Source of the DNA: Vandiemenella viatica
Taxonomy: Eukaryota > Arthropoda > Insecta > Orthoptera > Morabidae
Direction: 5' to 3'
DNA: 64,000 nt
Assembly (NCBI GenBank): GCA_031002005.1
Contig: CM061921.1
Span: forward strand, 148,213,283 to 148,277,282
Positions 55,290-64,000 of this stretch are shown piece by piece. Numbering within the stretch: the first letter of the stretch is position 1; each line of letters starts with the position of its first letter. The position numbers and the translations under genes are program-made. The notes under the pieces are model-generated. The model was not told the DNA's origin. It searched no databases and saw nothing but the letters and a program-made list of their open reading frames with translations.

Positions 55290-56420
55290 GGATGAATCAA
55301 ATATCTAGATGGCAGTAGCGCCATGGAAGAGATGCACAAATGTGATGTTCAGTGTTAGGGTTTCATTTGTAGCCTTGTGAGCTGTGATGTGATTACGGCC
55401 ACACAATATGAATTGCGATTACAAAAACAGAATGATAGTTGGCTCAATATGCATTGGGTATTCCATTACAAAAATTGTTTGTGTATTCACCATTCCTTGG
55501 TCTACAGTGTCAAGAGTATACCATGAATTTGTAGTTTCCGGTATTACCTCCCGCTGCAGAAAACTCAGTGGCCGAGCAATGTCAGCATCAATGTGTCAAT
55601 GTTGACAGGAACACTATAACAAAGAACAGAAACACTCAACATGGGTTGCATGACAGACATGTCCATGTGGTCAATGCAGCGAAATGTAGTGTTGATGGAA
55701 TATTATAGCAGAAAAGCAATGCAAGTGTCTTTGAAAACAAAATGCCACCACCAGAAGATGGCGATGGAAATTCAGATCACTGAAATATCATGTGAAAACA
55801 CCTTGAGTACTCAGATAGTCTCCCAAGAAGACTATATCAATTCAAAATTCCACTGTCTCCAACACCTCTCCTAGGATTTTGAACACATTGGTTGAACCCT
55901 AGATAACTGGGAGAAGATTGTATTGTTAGATAAATCTCGATTCAGTTGGTAAGAGCTGATGATAGGATTTGAGTGTGTCGCAGTCCCCATGATGCCATAG
56001 AACCAGGTTGTCAGGAATTAACTGTGAAAGGCCGTAGTGGCTCAATCCTGGTATGGGCTATGTTTACATGGCATGGGCTAGGACCTCTCATCAAACTGAA
56101 ACAATGGTTTACTGAAACTGGTTGTGTTTAGATAGTTGGAGGCTGTTTTCAGCCATTCATGGCCTTTATGTCCCCAAACACTAATCGACTTTCCAGGGCA
56201 ACAATGTGCAATGTCACCACGCCAAAATAGTTTACCATTGGTTTGAGGAACTTTCTGATACTTCAAGTGATTGATTTTGCCACTTAGATCTCTAGACATT
56301 CATCCAGTCAAACATATATTGGACATGACTGAATTATCGGCTCATGCACAACTTTCTGCAGTAAGCACTACCACACTTATCTACTTCTTTGGAGGAAGCA
56401 TATTTATTCAGAGAACTTCC
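55290..56420 (+). pseudogene. Tc1-like transposase pseudogene
   Basis: The N-terminal helix-turn-helix reads GSICIGYSITKIVCVFTIPW then STVSRVYHEFVVSGIT near 55,440-55,545, and ends at SGRAMS. A middle part near 55,870-55,960 is broken. Near 56,030-56,080 broken frames show VAQSWYGLCLHGMG, where the family has G.G.VMVW. Near 56,200-56,260 VQCHHAKIVYHWFEELSDTS matches the DNAP.H.A..V..WFEE block with its aspartate degraded. LRSLDIHPVKHILD near 56,283-56,324 matches SPDLNPIEHLWD. Multiple stops and frameshifts are present. Terminal repeats were not identified. Confidence 0.75.
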
Positions 56421-56838
56421 AGCTACTTGTTGATCCACTTCACCATGCAAAACCAGATTCCCACACAATATTAGGTATATATAAAGGACTAGGAATAACA
56501 CAACACTCATTACAAATGAATTTAGAAGGGTACTGATATATGCACAAACATGAATATTTTTTTTACAAACTTTCTGTATAAACCTTAAATGAGTTGTGAT
56601 ACTAGTCAATTAACAATAATTAGCCCTAAGTAGTAAAAAGGAATTACAAATTAGGACAAAGAAATTGAACCAACCCCTACTTTAGATTTTGGCTGTGTTG
56701 CGTGAACACAAGTAACAGATGCAAACAAAAAGAAATTTAAATTTTCGGGTCCTTCATCAATAAGTACAATATTGTGGATGTTGAGTGCTGTAGGAGACTG
56801 CCTTACATAGTCAACTGTATGAGAATAGTGGAGTAAGC
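56420..56838. other. Unassigned
   Basis: AT-rich DNA between the Tc1 relic and an unnamed repeat. The part from about 56,700 may belong to the unnamed repeat. No gene is seen. Confidence 0.3.
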
Positions 56839-57212
56839 CATCACTTACCACAACTTAATAGAGGAGGGCCAGGACTAACACAAAACATGAAGATGCTCTA
56901 CATTATTTTGGTAAAAAACCTTATTGACAATAGAGGTGAGACATAGGGCAAGGGGAACAGTATGTACATATCTGACCTACCAATATGATGAGCCAAATAT
57001 GTACTAGGAGCAAACGGTGATGATTACAGTAGTGGTGGGAGCAGAAAGATTAGTTGGTTGGCACCTCAGGGTGGGGGGAAAAATCAACATGGAGAGAAGT
57101 ATGGAATGGGAGTTGAAAAGTATAAACCTGAGCACTGTAAAATTGGAAATTATATCGTGGAAGCAAGTCATGGGCAGGTGGAAGGGGTCAGCAGCTGAAA
57201 TTGTCCTTTTTT

Positions 57213-57215
<3 letters not shown>
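56838..57215 (+). repeat. Unnamed repeat, left (direct) copy
   Basis: Matches the reverse complement of 57,825-58,125 over about 300-370 bp. Shared text includes CACTTACCACA, ACAATAGA, and a coding-like stretch reading INMERSMEWELKSINLSTVK on this strand, against VNMARSMNKELKSINSSIEK on the minus strand of the other copy. It is followed at 57,217-57,252 by a TA dinucleotide run. Confidence 0.6.

Positions 57216-57216
<1 letters not shown>

Positions 57217-57252
<36 letters not shown>
57217..57252. repeat. (TA)n microsatellite
   Basis: About 18 uninterrupted TA units directly after the left copy of the unnamed repeat. Confidence 0.9.
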
Positions 57253-57255
<3 letters not shown>

Positions 57256-57825
57256 AATGCAGAATATAAAGGATCTTTGAGAAAAGAACCAAAAAAGATA
57301 TTACAAACAAACATCAGCTCTGGTGAGAGATAGTGTGGATGGGGAACAAGGATAGAAAAAATGGAAGATTTCTGGGTGTCCTCTTAAATTTATACCTAGT
57401 GGCCACCTGGTACTCAGTTTTTACTGATAAGCCAGCTGCCGCCTTCTGAGTTTAGAGGAGCTTCTGCTGTTTTGGAGAAATCCGATAGAATGGATAGCGA
57501 GCAAGGGTTACAATTGTTGGTATCATGTGTGGTGTTATAAAAAACACACTGGATGGTCAGGATTCTTGGTGAATAGCATTTGTTTGTGGTCATTCATTCT
57601 AATGGACAGTATATTTTTGGTTAGGACAATATTTTTGGGTTAGCTGGTATATTGCATGGTAGGTTTATCAATTGGCATATTCTATGATGAAGCTTCTCCT
57701 TCTCTTGGTGACTGAGTTGGTGAAAGTGGTAGATGAATGGTGTATGATTCACATTTTGCAGCAGTATCTGTTGTGTGGGAAATATGCTTTCTATTTGTCC
57801 AAAAAAAAAAAAAAAAAAACTTCGC
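57252..57825. other. Unassigned spacer between inverted repeat copies
   Basis: No recognisable element. It ends in an A run at 57,801-57,819 next to the right copy. Confidence 0.35.
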
Positions 57826-58125
57826 AATATTATTTGCTGGCTCCTTCTGCATGCTTGTTACTTGTTTCCGCAATATAGATTCAAATTTTTCAATGCTGGA
57901 GTTTATGCTTTTCAACTCCTTATTCATACTTCTTGCCATGTTAACTTTTTTTCCCCATCCCAAAGTACTGACCAATGATTTGAGCCTTCTGTTAGCTACC
58001 AGCTACCATCATGCAGATACTTTGTTCTATTGTTGATGAAGGGATATGCAACTGAAAATTTCCTCTCACAATGTGTGTCCATCCTTGTTCCAACCATGTC
58101 TTGCCTTCAACTGTGGTAAGTGGTG
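57825..58125 (-). repeat. Unnamed repeat, right (inverted) copy
   Basis: On the minus strand this copy begins CCACTTACCACAGTTGAAGG and includes TTCATCAACAATAGAACAAA. It continues to a coding-like reading (SMNKELKSINSSIEKFESIL, RKQVTSMQKEPANNIAKF) that ends at the A run 57,801-57,819 (Ts on this strand). The protein-level similarity with the left copy suggests a decayed ORF with coiled-coil composition. Confidence 0.6.
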
Positions 58126-58575
58126 GTAATTTTTCTATCCAAACCTATAAATATATATGAAATAACTAATACACCATTTATAAACATATAAAGTTACTTT
58201 TTACATACTGTTTCAGTATGTGCTACTACAAGGATTGTCTATTTATGTGTGTTACTGAAAAGTCTTGCTAAGGTGGTAATATTGGTCTCTAGTATGTGGT
58301 TTTGATTTATGTATCATAAATGTATTATAGTTTCTGAAAATATTTTCTTCTGGATCCTTTTCAAACACAGACTCTAAATAGTAGTAAGACTTGTGAAGCT
58401 TAGGTACTACACTATTATGATACCCTCTAAGTATGCACCACGAAGGTATATCACACTGTATCACTTGTTACAATTTAAATTTCAAAAACCACTTTCTCCT
58501 ATTGCAAGATCTCACATAAACTTGTTATAACAAACTGTTAGTGCATTAACGTATGTAATTTCTGTTTAGTCAACA
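58125..58575. other. Unassigned
   Basis: AT-rich DNA. I see nothing in it. Confidence 0.35.
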
Positions 58576-58576
58576 A

Positions 58577-58813
58577 GTATGGTGGGTGAGCAGTAATCTT
58601 CTAACCTTGCCTTTGGGAGGATGTTGGTTTGAATCTCCGTTGAGGCATCCAGATTTGTGTTTTACACAGTTTCCCCAAATCACTCCAGGAGAATGCTTCC
58701 TTCAAAAAGGCCATGACCTAACTCCTTCCTATTCCTTGCCCCCCAGCTCTTTAAAACCTCTAATGGCTTTGGCATTGATAAAGCATAGAGCCATGAGCAA
58801 AAAAAAAAAAAAT
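58577..58813 (+). mobile_element. tRNA-derived SINE copy
   Basis: Head TATGGTGGGTGAGCAGTAAT, B box GGTTTGAATCTCC, body CATCCAGATTTGTGTTTTAC, CCCCAAATCACTCCAGG, tail near 58,760-58,795 (GCATTGATAAAGCATAGAGC) and 15 As at 58,799-58,813. The segment between CTCCAGG and CTTCC is shortened by about 14 bp. A target duplication is not evident. Confidence 0.85.
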
Positions 58814-58814
58814 T

Positions 58815-59125
58815 GTTCCGTACCACACCTGTCTAAAATAATTTTCATCTTCATGATGTCTTCAGGTGGAAATAGAGAGGACTATTCTCAGAGAACCAGC
58901 TGTCATCAACACCCTGTCTCCACTTGTTCTTCAATTCCAACTTGTCAGCCCACCACGATAACATTTCAGCAGATTGAACATGCTGGTGGTGGAAATAAGT
59001 AAGTCTCTACAAGTACTTACTTAATTTTCAAACAAAACTGAATGATTGGTTCACAGATAAGCAGAACTGCTGTTTATCAGACATGTATGAGGGATGGAGT
59101 AACAAAAACTGAGTCCAGTCTATGT
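58815..59125. other. Unassigned
   Basis: Spacer between two SINE copies. Nothing recognised. Confidence 0.35.
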
Positions 59126-59230
59126 ACTAGGGCTCTGCGGTCAGAACAGTGTGTTCAACTCCATATCTAGTTGCCCAGATTTTGGTGTTCCCAAAATTAC
59201 TTTGGTTAAATCTTAGGATGGTTCCTTTGC
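59125..59230 (+). mobile_element. Old SINE fragment truncated by the gypsy LTR
   Basis: Degraded copy: GTGTTCAACTCCATATC (B box), CCCAGATTTTGGTGTTCCCA, AAATTACTTTGGTTAAATCT, TAGGATGGTTCCTTT. The match stops at about 59,228, where the LTR begins, so the LTR element inserted into or next to this SINE. Confidence 0.6.
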
Positions 59231-59676
59231 TGTATCGGCATGCTGGCCGCAGTGGTCAACACAGGTGTACTGGGGGTCGTCCGAAGACGAGACGGCCAAC
59301 CGTGGATAGAGATGATCAAAGGTAGCCAAGCAAAGATCTGCGATGCGCATGATCTCCGTCCATGAATAGATGTACTGTGTCCAAAGAGCATCCAGTCAGT
59401 CAACCGAGACTGGAACGATCAGAGTTCATGAGAAGTATCACTGAATCCAAAGAGCAAACCGAATCAAGAACCAAGACACACACAATCGAAGTCCACGATG
59501 AGAGGTACTGTGAGATGACCACGAACTTAGCTGTAGCGAACAGCGAGTGGTTTAGGCCGTACAGTGTGACTGTATTTATAGCAGCCCCGTCACTTGTGAT
59601 TGGCCGGCTGAGGAGCCTCTGAAGAGCAGTGGCGCTAGTTCCGCCTGTCATCAGCGCCAGCTATCGACTGTCCACA
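59231..59676 (-). repeat. 3' LTR of the second Ty3/gypsy element
   Basis: 446 bp. On the minus strand it starts TGTGGACAGTCGATAGC and ends CATGCCGATACA, giving the TG...CA form. Directly upstream on that strand lies AGAGGAGATGGA, a good polypurine tract. A TATAAATA box at 59,573-59,580 (minus strand) is the likely U3 promoter. The matching 5' LTR is missing because the element is truncated on the right. Confidence 0.7.
59573..59580 (-). promoter_or_regulatory. Putative LTR TATA box
   Basis: TATAAATA on the minus strand, about 100 bp into the LTR and oriented toward the R region. It is in the position expected for the RNA polymerase II promoter of the retroelement. Function is inferred from position only. 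Confidence 0.45.
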
Positions 59677-60256
59677 TCCATCTCCTCTGGCGGGCATGTG
59701 AACGAGTCGGGCCGGGATACCATATCTCTCCCACCTGAAGTCGGTGCATAGGGACAGAAGTGCCTTCGACGATGTTTCGATGATGCGATGAGATTGGAAT
59801 GGCAGTGATAGCCTGGCAGGATAATTCTCAGTTTGTACAGGTGTGCTGAGGTGTTGAGGATGCGGGGATATGGATGCCGATGTGGAAGGTGGAGGATCGC
59901 TGGGGGCGTCCAACTCGATGTCACTGCTGGCTGGTACTGCGGGTGATGTTGGCTTTCTAGGGCGCAAGTTGTATAGTCACTGTGTCGCTTGTGTCGGGAG
60001 CGACTGTGGAACACCCGCCAATGGCGCTGGTGGTGTTACGGTGTACTCTTCGAGTTGTAGTTCTTATGGTGATAGACCTGCCGCCATTCGAGGCGCAACT
60101 GGTTTTGATGGCAGCATTCTAATCTGTGTGGCGTTCATACTCTTATGATACACCGTCCGTGTATCTCAACTACTGGTGTTCCCCCCTGTAGGAGCGTGCC
60201 CATTGCGCGTTGCCAGGCGTATAGCGGTGGGAGGGCCTTGATCGGGGTTCTGCCGG

Positions 60257-60808
60257 TCATGGATCCAGGAGATGCAGCAGCGTCCGTGGATGTCGACCAT
60301 GGAGTAGTTCTGCTGGCCTGAGACCATTGATTGTTGTGGTCGAATAAGTGCTTGTAAAGAGTGTGTGGGCGGAAGATGTAGTAGCTGACTGTACCTCTTT
60401 CATCATTTGTTGTTTGAATGTCCTGATCAGGAGTTCTGCTTCGCTATTTGAGGTGGAATGGATTGGAGGACTAAAGATGTATTTGACGCCATTCGCCACA
60501 CAAAATTCTTCGAATGCGGTTGCTGTGAATTGGGGCCCATTGTCAGAGACGAGAGTGCGTGGTAACCATTTGATGGCCAAAACCTGGCTTAATGCAATTA
60601 GCGGGACTACCGTCGTGGTGGACGCCATGCGAACCACATATGGGTTCTTTGAGTAGGTATCGATGATGAGTAACCACATGGTTCCCAAAAATGGGACCGC
60701 AAAATCCTGGTGAATGCGGTCCCTAGGCTCGCGGGGATTGGGACTCGGTGCGAAAGCTTGTGGTGGTACTGCCTGACGTTGGGCGTAGGCTGTGCAGCTG
60801 CGTACCAT
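60257..60808 (-). pseudogene. Gypsy integrase core
   Basis: A 183-codon open frame. It reads CTAYAQRQAVPPQAFAPSP (end of the zinc-binding domain), then RIHQDFAVPFLGTMWLLIID then TYSKNPYVV with the first catalytic aspartate (HQDFA), LVSDNGPQFTATAFEEFC with the second (SDNG), and SPPIHSTSNSEAELLIRTFK with the glutamate 35 or so residues on. So D,D-35-E appears complete. The ending LRPAELLHGRHPRTLLHLL is typical of gypsy integrases. This is one of the better preserved frames in the window, though the rest of the polyprotein is broken. Confidence 0.9.
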
Positions 60809-61199
60809 CTTCTCTATGTCTCAACTGATTCCTGGTCAATAAACACGTCTTCTTGCGTGATTCTTCATGTGGAAAATGCCCCAACGCCCTCATTGCAGGA
60901 ACTTTAAGATTTGTGAGCGCAATTCCGCTGGGATGACCACGCGATGTGTGTCGTTTTCTGCGTCCAAGAGGATGAAGTCGTCCATGACCCAGAGCCTGTG
61001 GGATATGTGATGCCATGTCCATTCTTCGCGTGAAATATGTTTGCAACCCATGGATGATGTAGCGCAGGACCTGCCGCAAGATTAGATCCCTGTGGGTGGC
61101 GGAGGTGATAAAGGCCTCTGTAATGGGGAACCCGTCTACTGTTTGCTTCCTCTCTGTGTCAATATGAAAACACAGCACTTCTTGTTGGTCGAATTTCGG

Positions 61200-62117
61200 A
61201 TCGGGGCCTGCAGGCAGGCGTGATAGTGCGTCGGCATTAGAGGGCTGTGCTGTTGGCTTATATTGGATTGTGTAGTTATAAGCACACAGAAACATCTCCC
61301 ATCGTTGGAGGCGTTGGGCCGTTCGCTCTGGGAGGCTGGAGCGAGGTCCGAATATTTCCACCAACGGCTTGTGATCTGTGATGAGGGAAATATTTGTTCC
61401 AAACAAATATACATGAAATTTCTTGATAGCGAAGACTATTGCCAATGCCTCTCTCGATTTGCGAGTATTTAAATTGTGCTGGAGTCAATGTCTTAGAGGC
61501 GTAAGCTATTCGTTGTTCAGAGCCATCCTCATTCCAATGCACGAGTACCACCCAGATTCCTTATGCTTAGGTGTCGGCTGCTAAGACTAGGGCCGAGTAG
61601 GGGAAAACGGCGTGAGTCAAGGAGCAGATCTTAGCATGTGTTTCAACCAGTCTAAGGCTCGTTGGCAAGCCGGGGAACAGTTCTACATGAGGCCCTTATT
61701 TCGGAGCTGATTGAGGGGTCACGAAATTTATACTACTTGTCGCAAGAACTTTGAATAGTAGTTAAATTTTCCGAGAAAAGTTTGCAGTTCCGGCAGGTTC
61801 TTAGGTTGGGGTACAGAGGCTATGGCGGCTACGTTCCAATTTGTTGGCCTAATTCCCAATTCAATGGCCGAGATACTCCACTTCCTCCTGAAAATACTAC
61901 ACTTCTTGAGACAACTCCGTAGCCCTGAATCGTGCAAGGCTGCAAATACGGTGCGAAAGTTTTATAGACTGGGCGTTAGTTGCTGCCATAAAATCCCCAC
62001 ATAATAGGAGGGTGCCATTGCGTTTCCGGATGATGACGAGTGGTGTAGCCCACGCACTTGACTTGATAGGTTCAATGTGACAGCGCGAATAAATCGAAAT
62101 TTACTGCTCCAAATACT
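61200..62117 (-). pseudogene. Gypsy RT (core deleted) and RNase H
   Basis: On the minus strand RT begins KYLEQ...HIEPIKSSAWATPLVI, then RKRNGTLLLCGDFMAATNAQ near 61,985. It jumps to FRTVFAALHDSGLRSCLKKC near 61,955, so the ~80 residues holding the YLDD active site are missing. The thumb (LPELQTFLGKFNYYSKFLRQ near 61,800-61,740) is followed by RNase H: VLVHWNEDGSEQRIAYASKT near 61,550, FAIKKFHVYLFGTNISLITD then HKPLVEIFG near 61,435-61,350. RLQRWEMFLCAYNYTIQYKP and NADALSRLP follow. RNase H is largely open. Confidence 0.85.
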
Positions 62118-62129
62118 TCACCCATATCC

Positions 62130-64000
62130 TTTCGGATTGCAAATAGTAAAAATGCGAATTTTGACTCTACAGATACAGATATTAAACCGCTAAGGATAAT
62201 AGTCCTTAATTGTCGGAGTAGCCTATTAGAGGCAAAGTAGCCGATTTCCACGCTCCAGTTGCGCCTATCGATGTCGATATATTACAAGGAACCGAGAGCT
62301 AGTTGACGCCAGAGGTAGAATCTAGCGAAGTATTTGCTCCGCAATTCAATGTTTTTAGACAGACAGAACTACCTCAATGGGCGGAGGTGTGTTCATGTTC
62401 GTTAATGAAATGGCTCCATAGTAAATGAAACGGAAAAATTTTGCGAGTTAATATGGGTGAAGGTAAAAATTAGCAGAAGTTGGAAGTTCATAATAGGATC
62501 ACTTTAGCGACCTCCAGATTCTGGATTAGATAACGCAGAGTACTTTAGACAGTCACTTAGTATTTCTCAAAATTTTCAGGGACGTACATTGATCATGGCA
62601 GGAAATTTTAATATACCCTCAGTTAACTGGGACACATTTACGTTCAAGTCATGCGGAAGAGATAGGTTAATAACCGAAACGTTCCTAGAACCATTCGCGG
62701 AAAATTCTCTCGAACAGATAGTCAAAGAGCCAACGCGGAGCATTAAAGATTCCTCGTCCATTTCCATCTTCTTCTTACAAACAATGCGGATATTGTAGAT
62801 AAAGTTTGTATAGAAGACCATATAAGTGATCACAAGGCGGTTGTGGTACTAAAAAAAAATCTAGGCTGAATTTGAAGCATGATAAAGAAAAACTCGTATA
62901 TTGTTTCGATAAGGCAAACGATGCGTTTATGATCGATCATTTGGCGAAAAATTTTGAAACGTACACGCTAAATGGAAATGTTGAGAAACATTGGTTTAGT
63001 TTAAAAGAAATAATATGGACTGACTTAAATCAATTTCTTCCCAAGAAGTTTATTAAGTTTAGTAAGAACTTCCCGTGGTTCAATAGCGAAGTGAAACATT
63101 TGCTCAGGAGGCAAAGGCGTTTACATGCCACGATAAAGAAATCGGGGGACCAGTCTAATCACGCTAAATTAGTTCAGTTGCGAGCGGAAGTGTGTAAGGC
63201 AATGCGTGATGCGTTTAAAGAATTCCAAGTCAGAAATTAATCCGATGATCTGATTGCTAATCCAAAAAAGTTCTGGTCATATGTCAAATTAATAAGAGGC
63301 TCTCGTCAGGTCATGCTGTCATTGATTAAGGAAAATAGGGAATTATCAGAAACTAGCATATAGAAAGAAGAAATTTTGAATAATGTATTTAAAAAAAAAA
63401 AAAAAAAAAGATTTCACGACAGAAAACTCAGAGGAGATTCCAATATTTAAAAATCGTATCAACAAAATTATAAATGATCTCGTTCTCGATGTCGAGGGAA
63501 TAACTAAACTGCTTATGAATGTAAATCCCAATAAGGCTCGCTGAACAAACGGTATTCCTACAAGATTCTACTCTAGGTACACAAAGGAAATTGCGCCGTA
63601 TTTGATGAAATTATATACCGCCTCCTTGGATCAAGGATAAATACCAGATGAATGGAAGACCGCCTTCGTATGTCCATTGTTTAAAATGGGAATGTTAATG
63701 ATCCTCAGAATTATAGACCGATCTCGTTAACATCAATATTTTGTAGGATTTTAGAACACATCATCAATTCAAATGTCATGTAGTTTTTGGATGAAAATGA
63801 GCTTTTAAACCCAGATTAACATGGATTCAGAAAAGGCTGACGCTGCGAAACACAACTTGAACCTTTAATTCACGACTTGTGCCGTATTATAGATGGGCAA
63901 TCCCAGGTTGATATAGTTCTATTAGAATTTAAAAAAAGCTTTCGACACTGTGCCTCACAATAGGTTACTTAGGAAACTTCGTGGCTACGGCATATCTAGA
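62130..64000 (+). mobile_element. CR1-like non-LTR retrotransposon, continues beyond the window
   Basis: Endonuclease region 62,180-62,860: RIIVLNCRSSLLEAK-like start near 62,200, VDILQGTES near 62,276, SRSWKFIIGSL and MAGNFNIPSVNWDTF near 62,600 (family: GDFN.P.I.W), ISDHKAVVV near 62,830 with the SDH motif. Linker 62,872-63,240 (FPWFNSEVKHLLRRQRRLHA). RT from about 63,500: NPNKAR...NGIPTRFYSRYTK, IPDEWKTAFVCPLFKMG near 63,640, NYRPISLTSIFCRIL near 63,710-63,750, KKAFDTVPHNRLLRKL near 63,940-63,985. Stops and frameshifts are common. A run of 19 As at about 63,391-63,409 sits inside the linker. Confidence 0.8.

Larger units (their letters stand above)
59231..62117 (-). mobile_element. Second Ty3/gypsy LTR retrotransposon, 5' truncated
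   Basis: Minus-strand order: RT start (62,117-61,950), RT end and RNase H (61,937-61,200), integrase zinc-binding and core (61,100-60,257), a C-terminal region (60,257-59,680), polypurine tract and LTR. Composition is GC-richer than the rest of the window. Gag and protease are absent: the element stops at a junction with a plus-strand LINE. Its coding parts are less decayed than those of the gypsy at 26-30 kb. Confidence 0.85.

Noticed and set aside
59635..60014. Minus- and plus-strand frames at 59.6-60.1 kb as host genes
   Set aside because: They overlap the C-terminal end of the gypsy polyprotein and the LTR boundary. Open frames here reflect the higher GC content.

Overview
This 64-kb window is AT-rich eukaryotic DNA made almost entirely of decayed and nested transposable elements. 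I found no host protein gene, tRNA gene, rRNA gene or CRISPR array that I could defend. The element mix points to an arthropod: mariner and Tc1-like transposases, a piggyBac, hAT relics, a Penelope-like element, several non-LTR clades, Ty3/gypsy elements and a very common tRNA-derived SINE. The SINE and the density of old repeats remind me of a large-genome insect such as an orthopteran, but that is recollection, not a search result.

Layout. 1-7,190: DNA-transposon relics, namely a mariner-superfamily pseudogene split by a small TTA-flanked MITE, a Tc1-like pseudogene split by a SINE, and a hAT (DUF4371-type) relic. 7,660-19,170: non-LTR retroelements. These are a jockey-like fragment, a nearly full-length CR1-like element (SGNH esterase, endonuclease and RT regions, with a SINE in its endonuclease), a mariner fragment joined in frame to an RTE-like element, and a LINE whose 5' part is inverted. 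20,800-32,440: I read this as one composite Ty3/gypsy element on the minus strand, with two ~700-bp direct repeats as its LTRs. A CR1-like LINE lies between the integrase and the left LTR. A second LINE (10-bp target duplication) and a SINE (11-bp target duplication) lie inside the right LTR. 32,760-37,570: a jockey-like and an RTE-like element, both minus strand. 37,570-42,300: mostly unassigned DNA with a diverged ~140-bp repeat.

42,300-48,640: an internally deleted LINE, a Penelope-like element interrupted by a piggyBac-like element at a TTAA site, and a mariner pseudogene. 48,640-59,230: SINEs, a short mariner with recognisable terminal repeats, a hAT-type MITE with an exact 8-bp target duplication, a Tc1 relic, and two inverted copies of an unnamed repeat. 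59,231-62,117: a second Ty3/gypsy element (minus strand) with one LTR. 62,130-64,000: a CR1-like LINE that runs off the window.

Nearly every coding relic carries stops or frameshifts, so the window is best read as a stratified record of insertions. The order of insertion can be worked out at several points from target-site duplications. Nothing here looks like an intact new biological system. The most informative structures are the composite gypsy element, the piggyBac-in-Penelope nest, and the two MITEs with exact target duplications.
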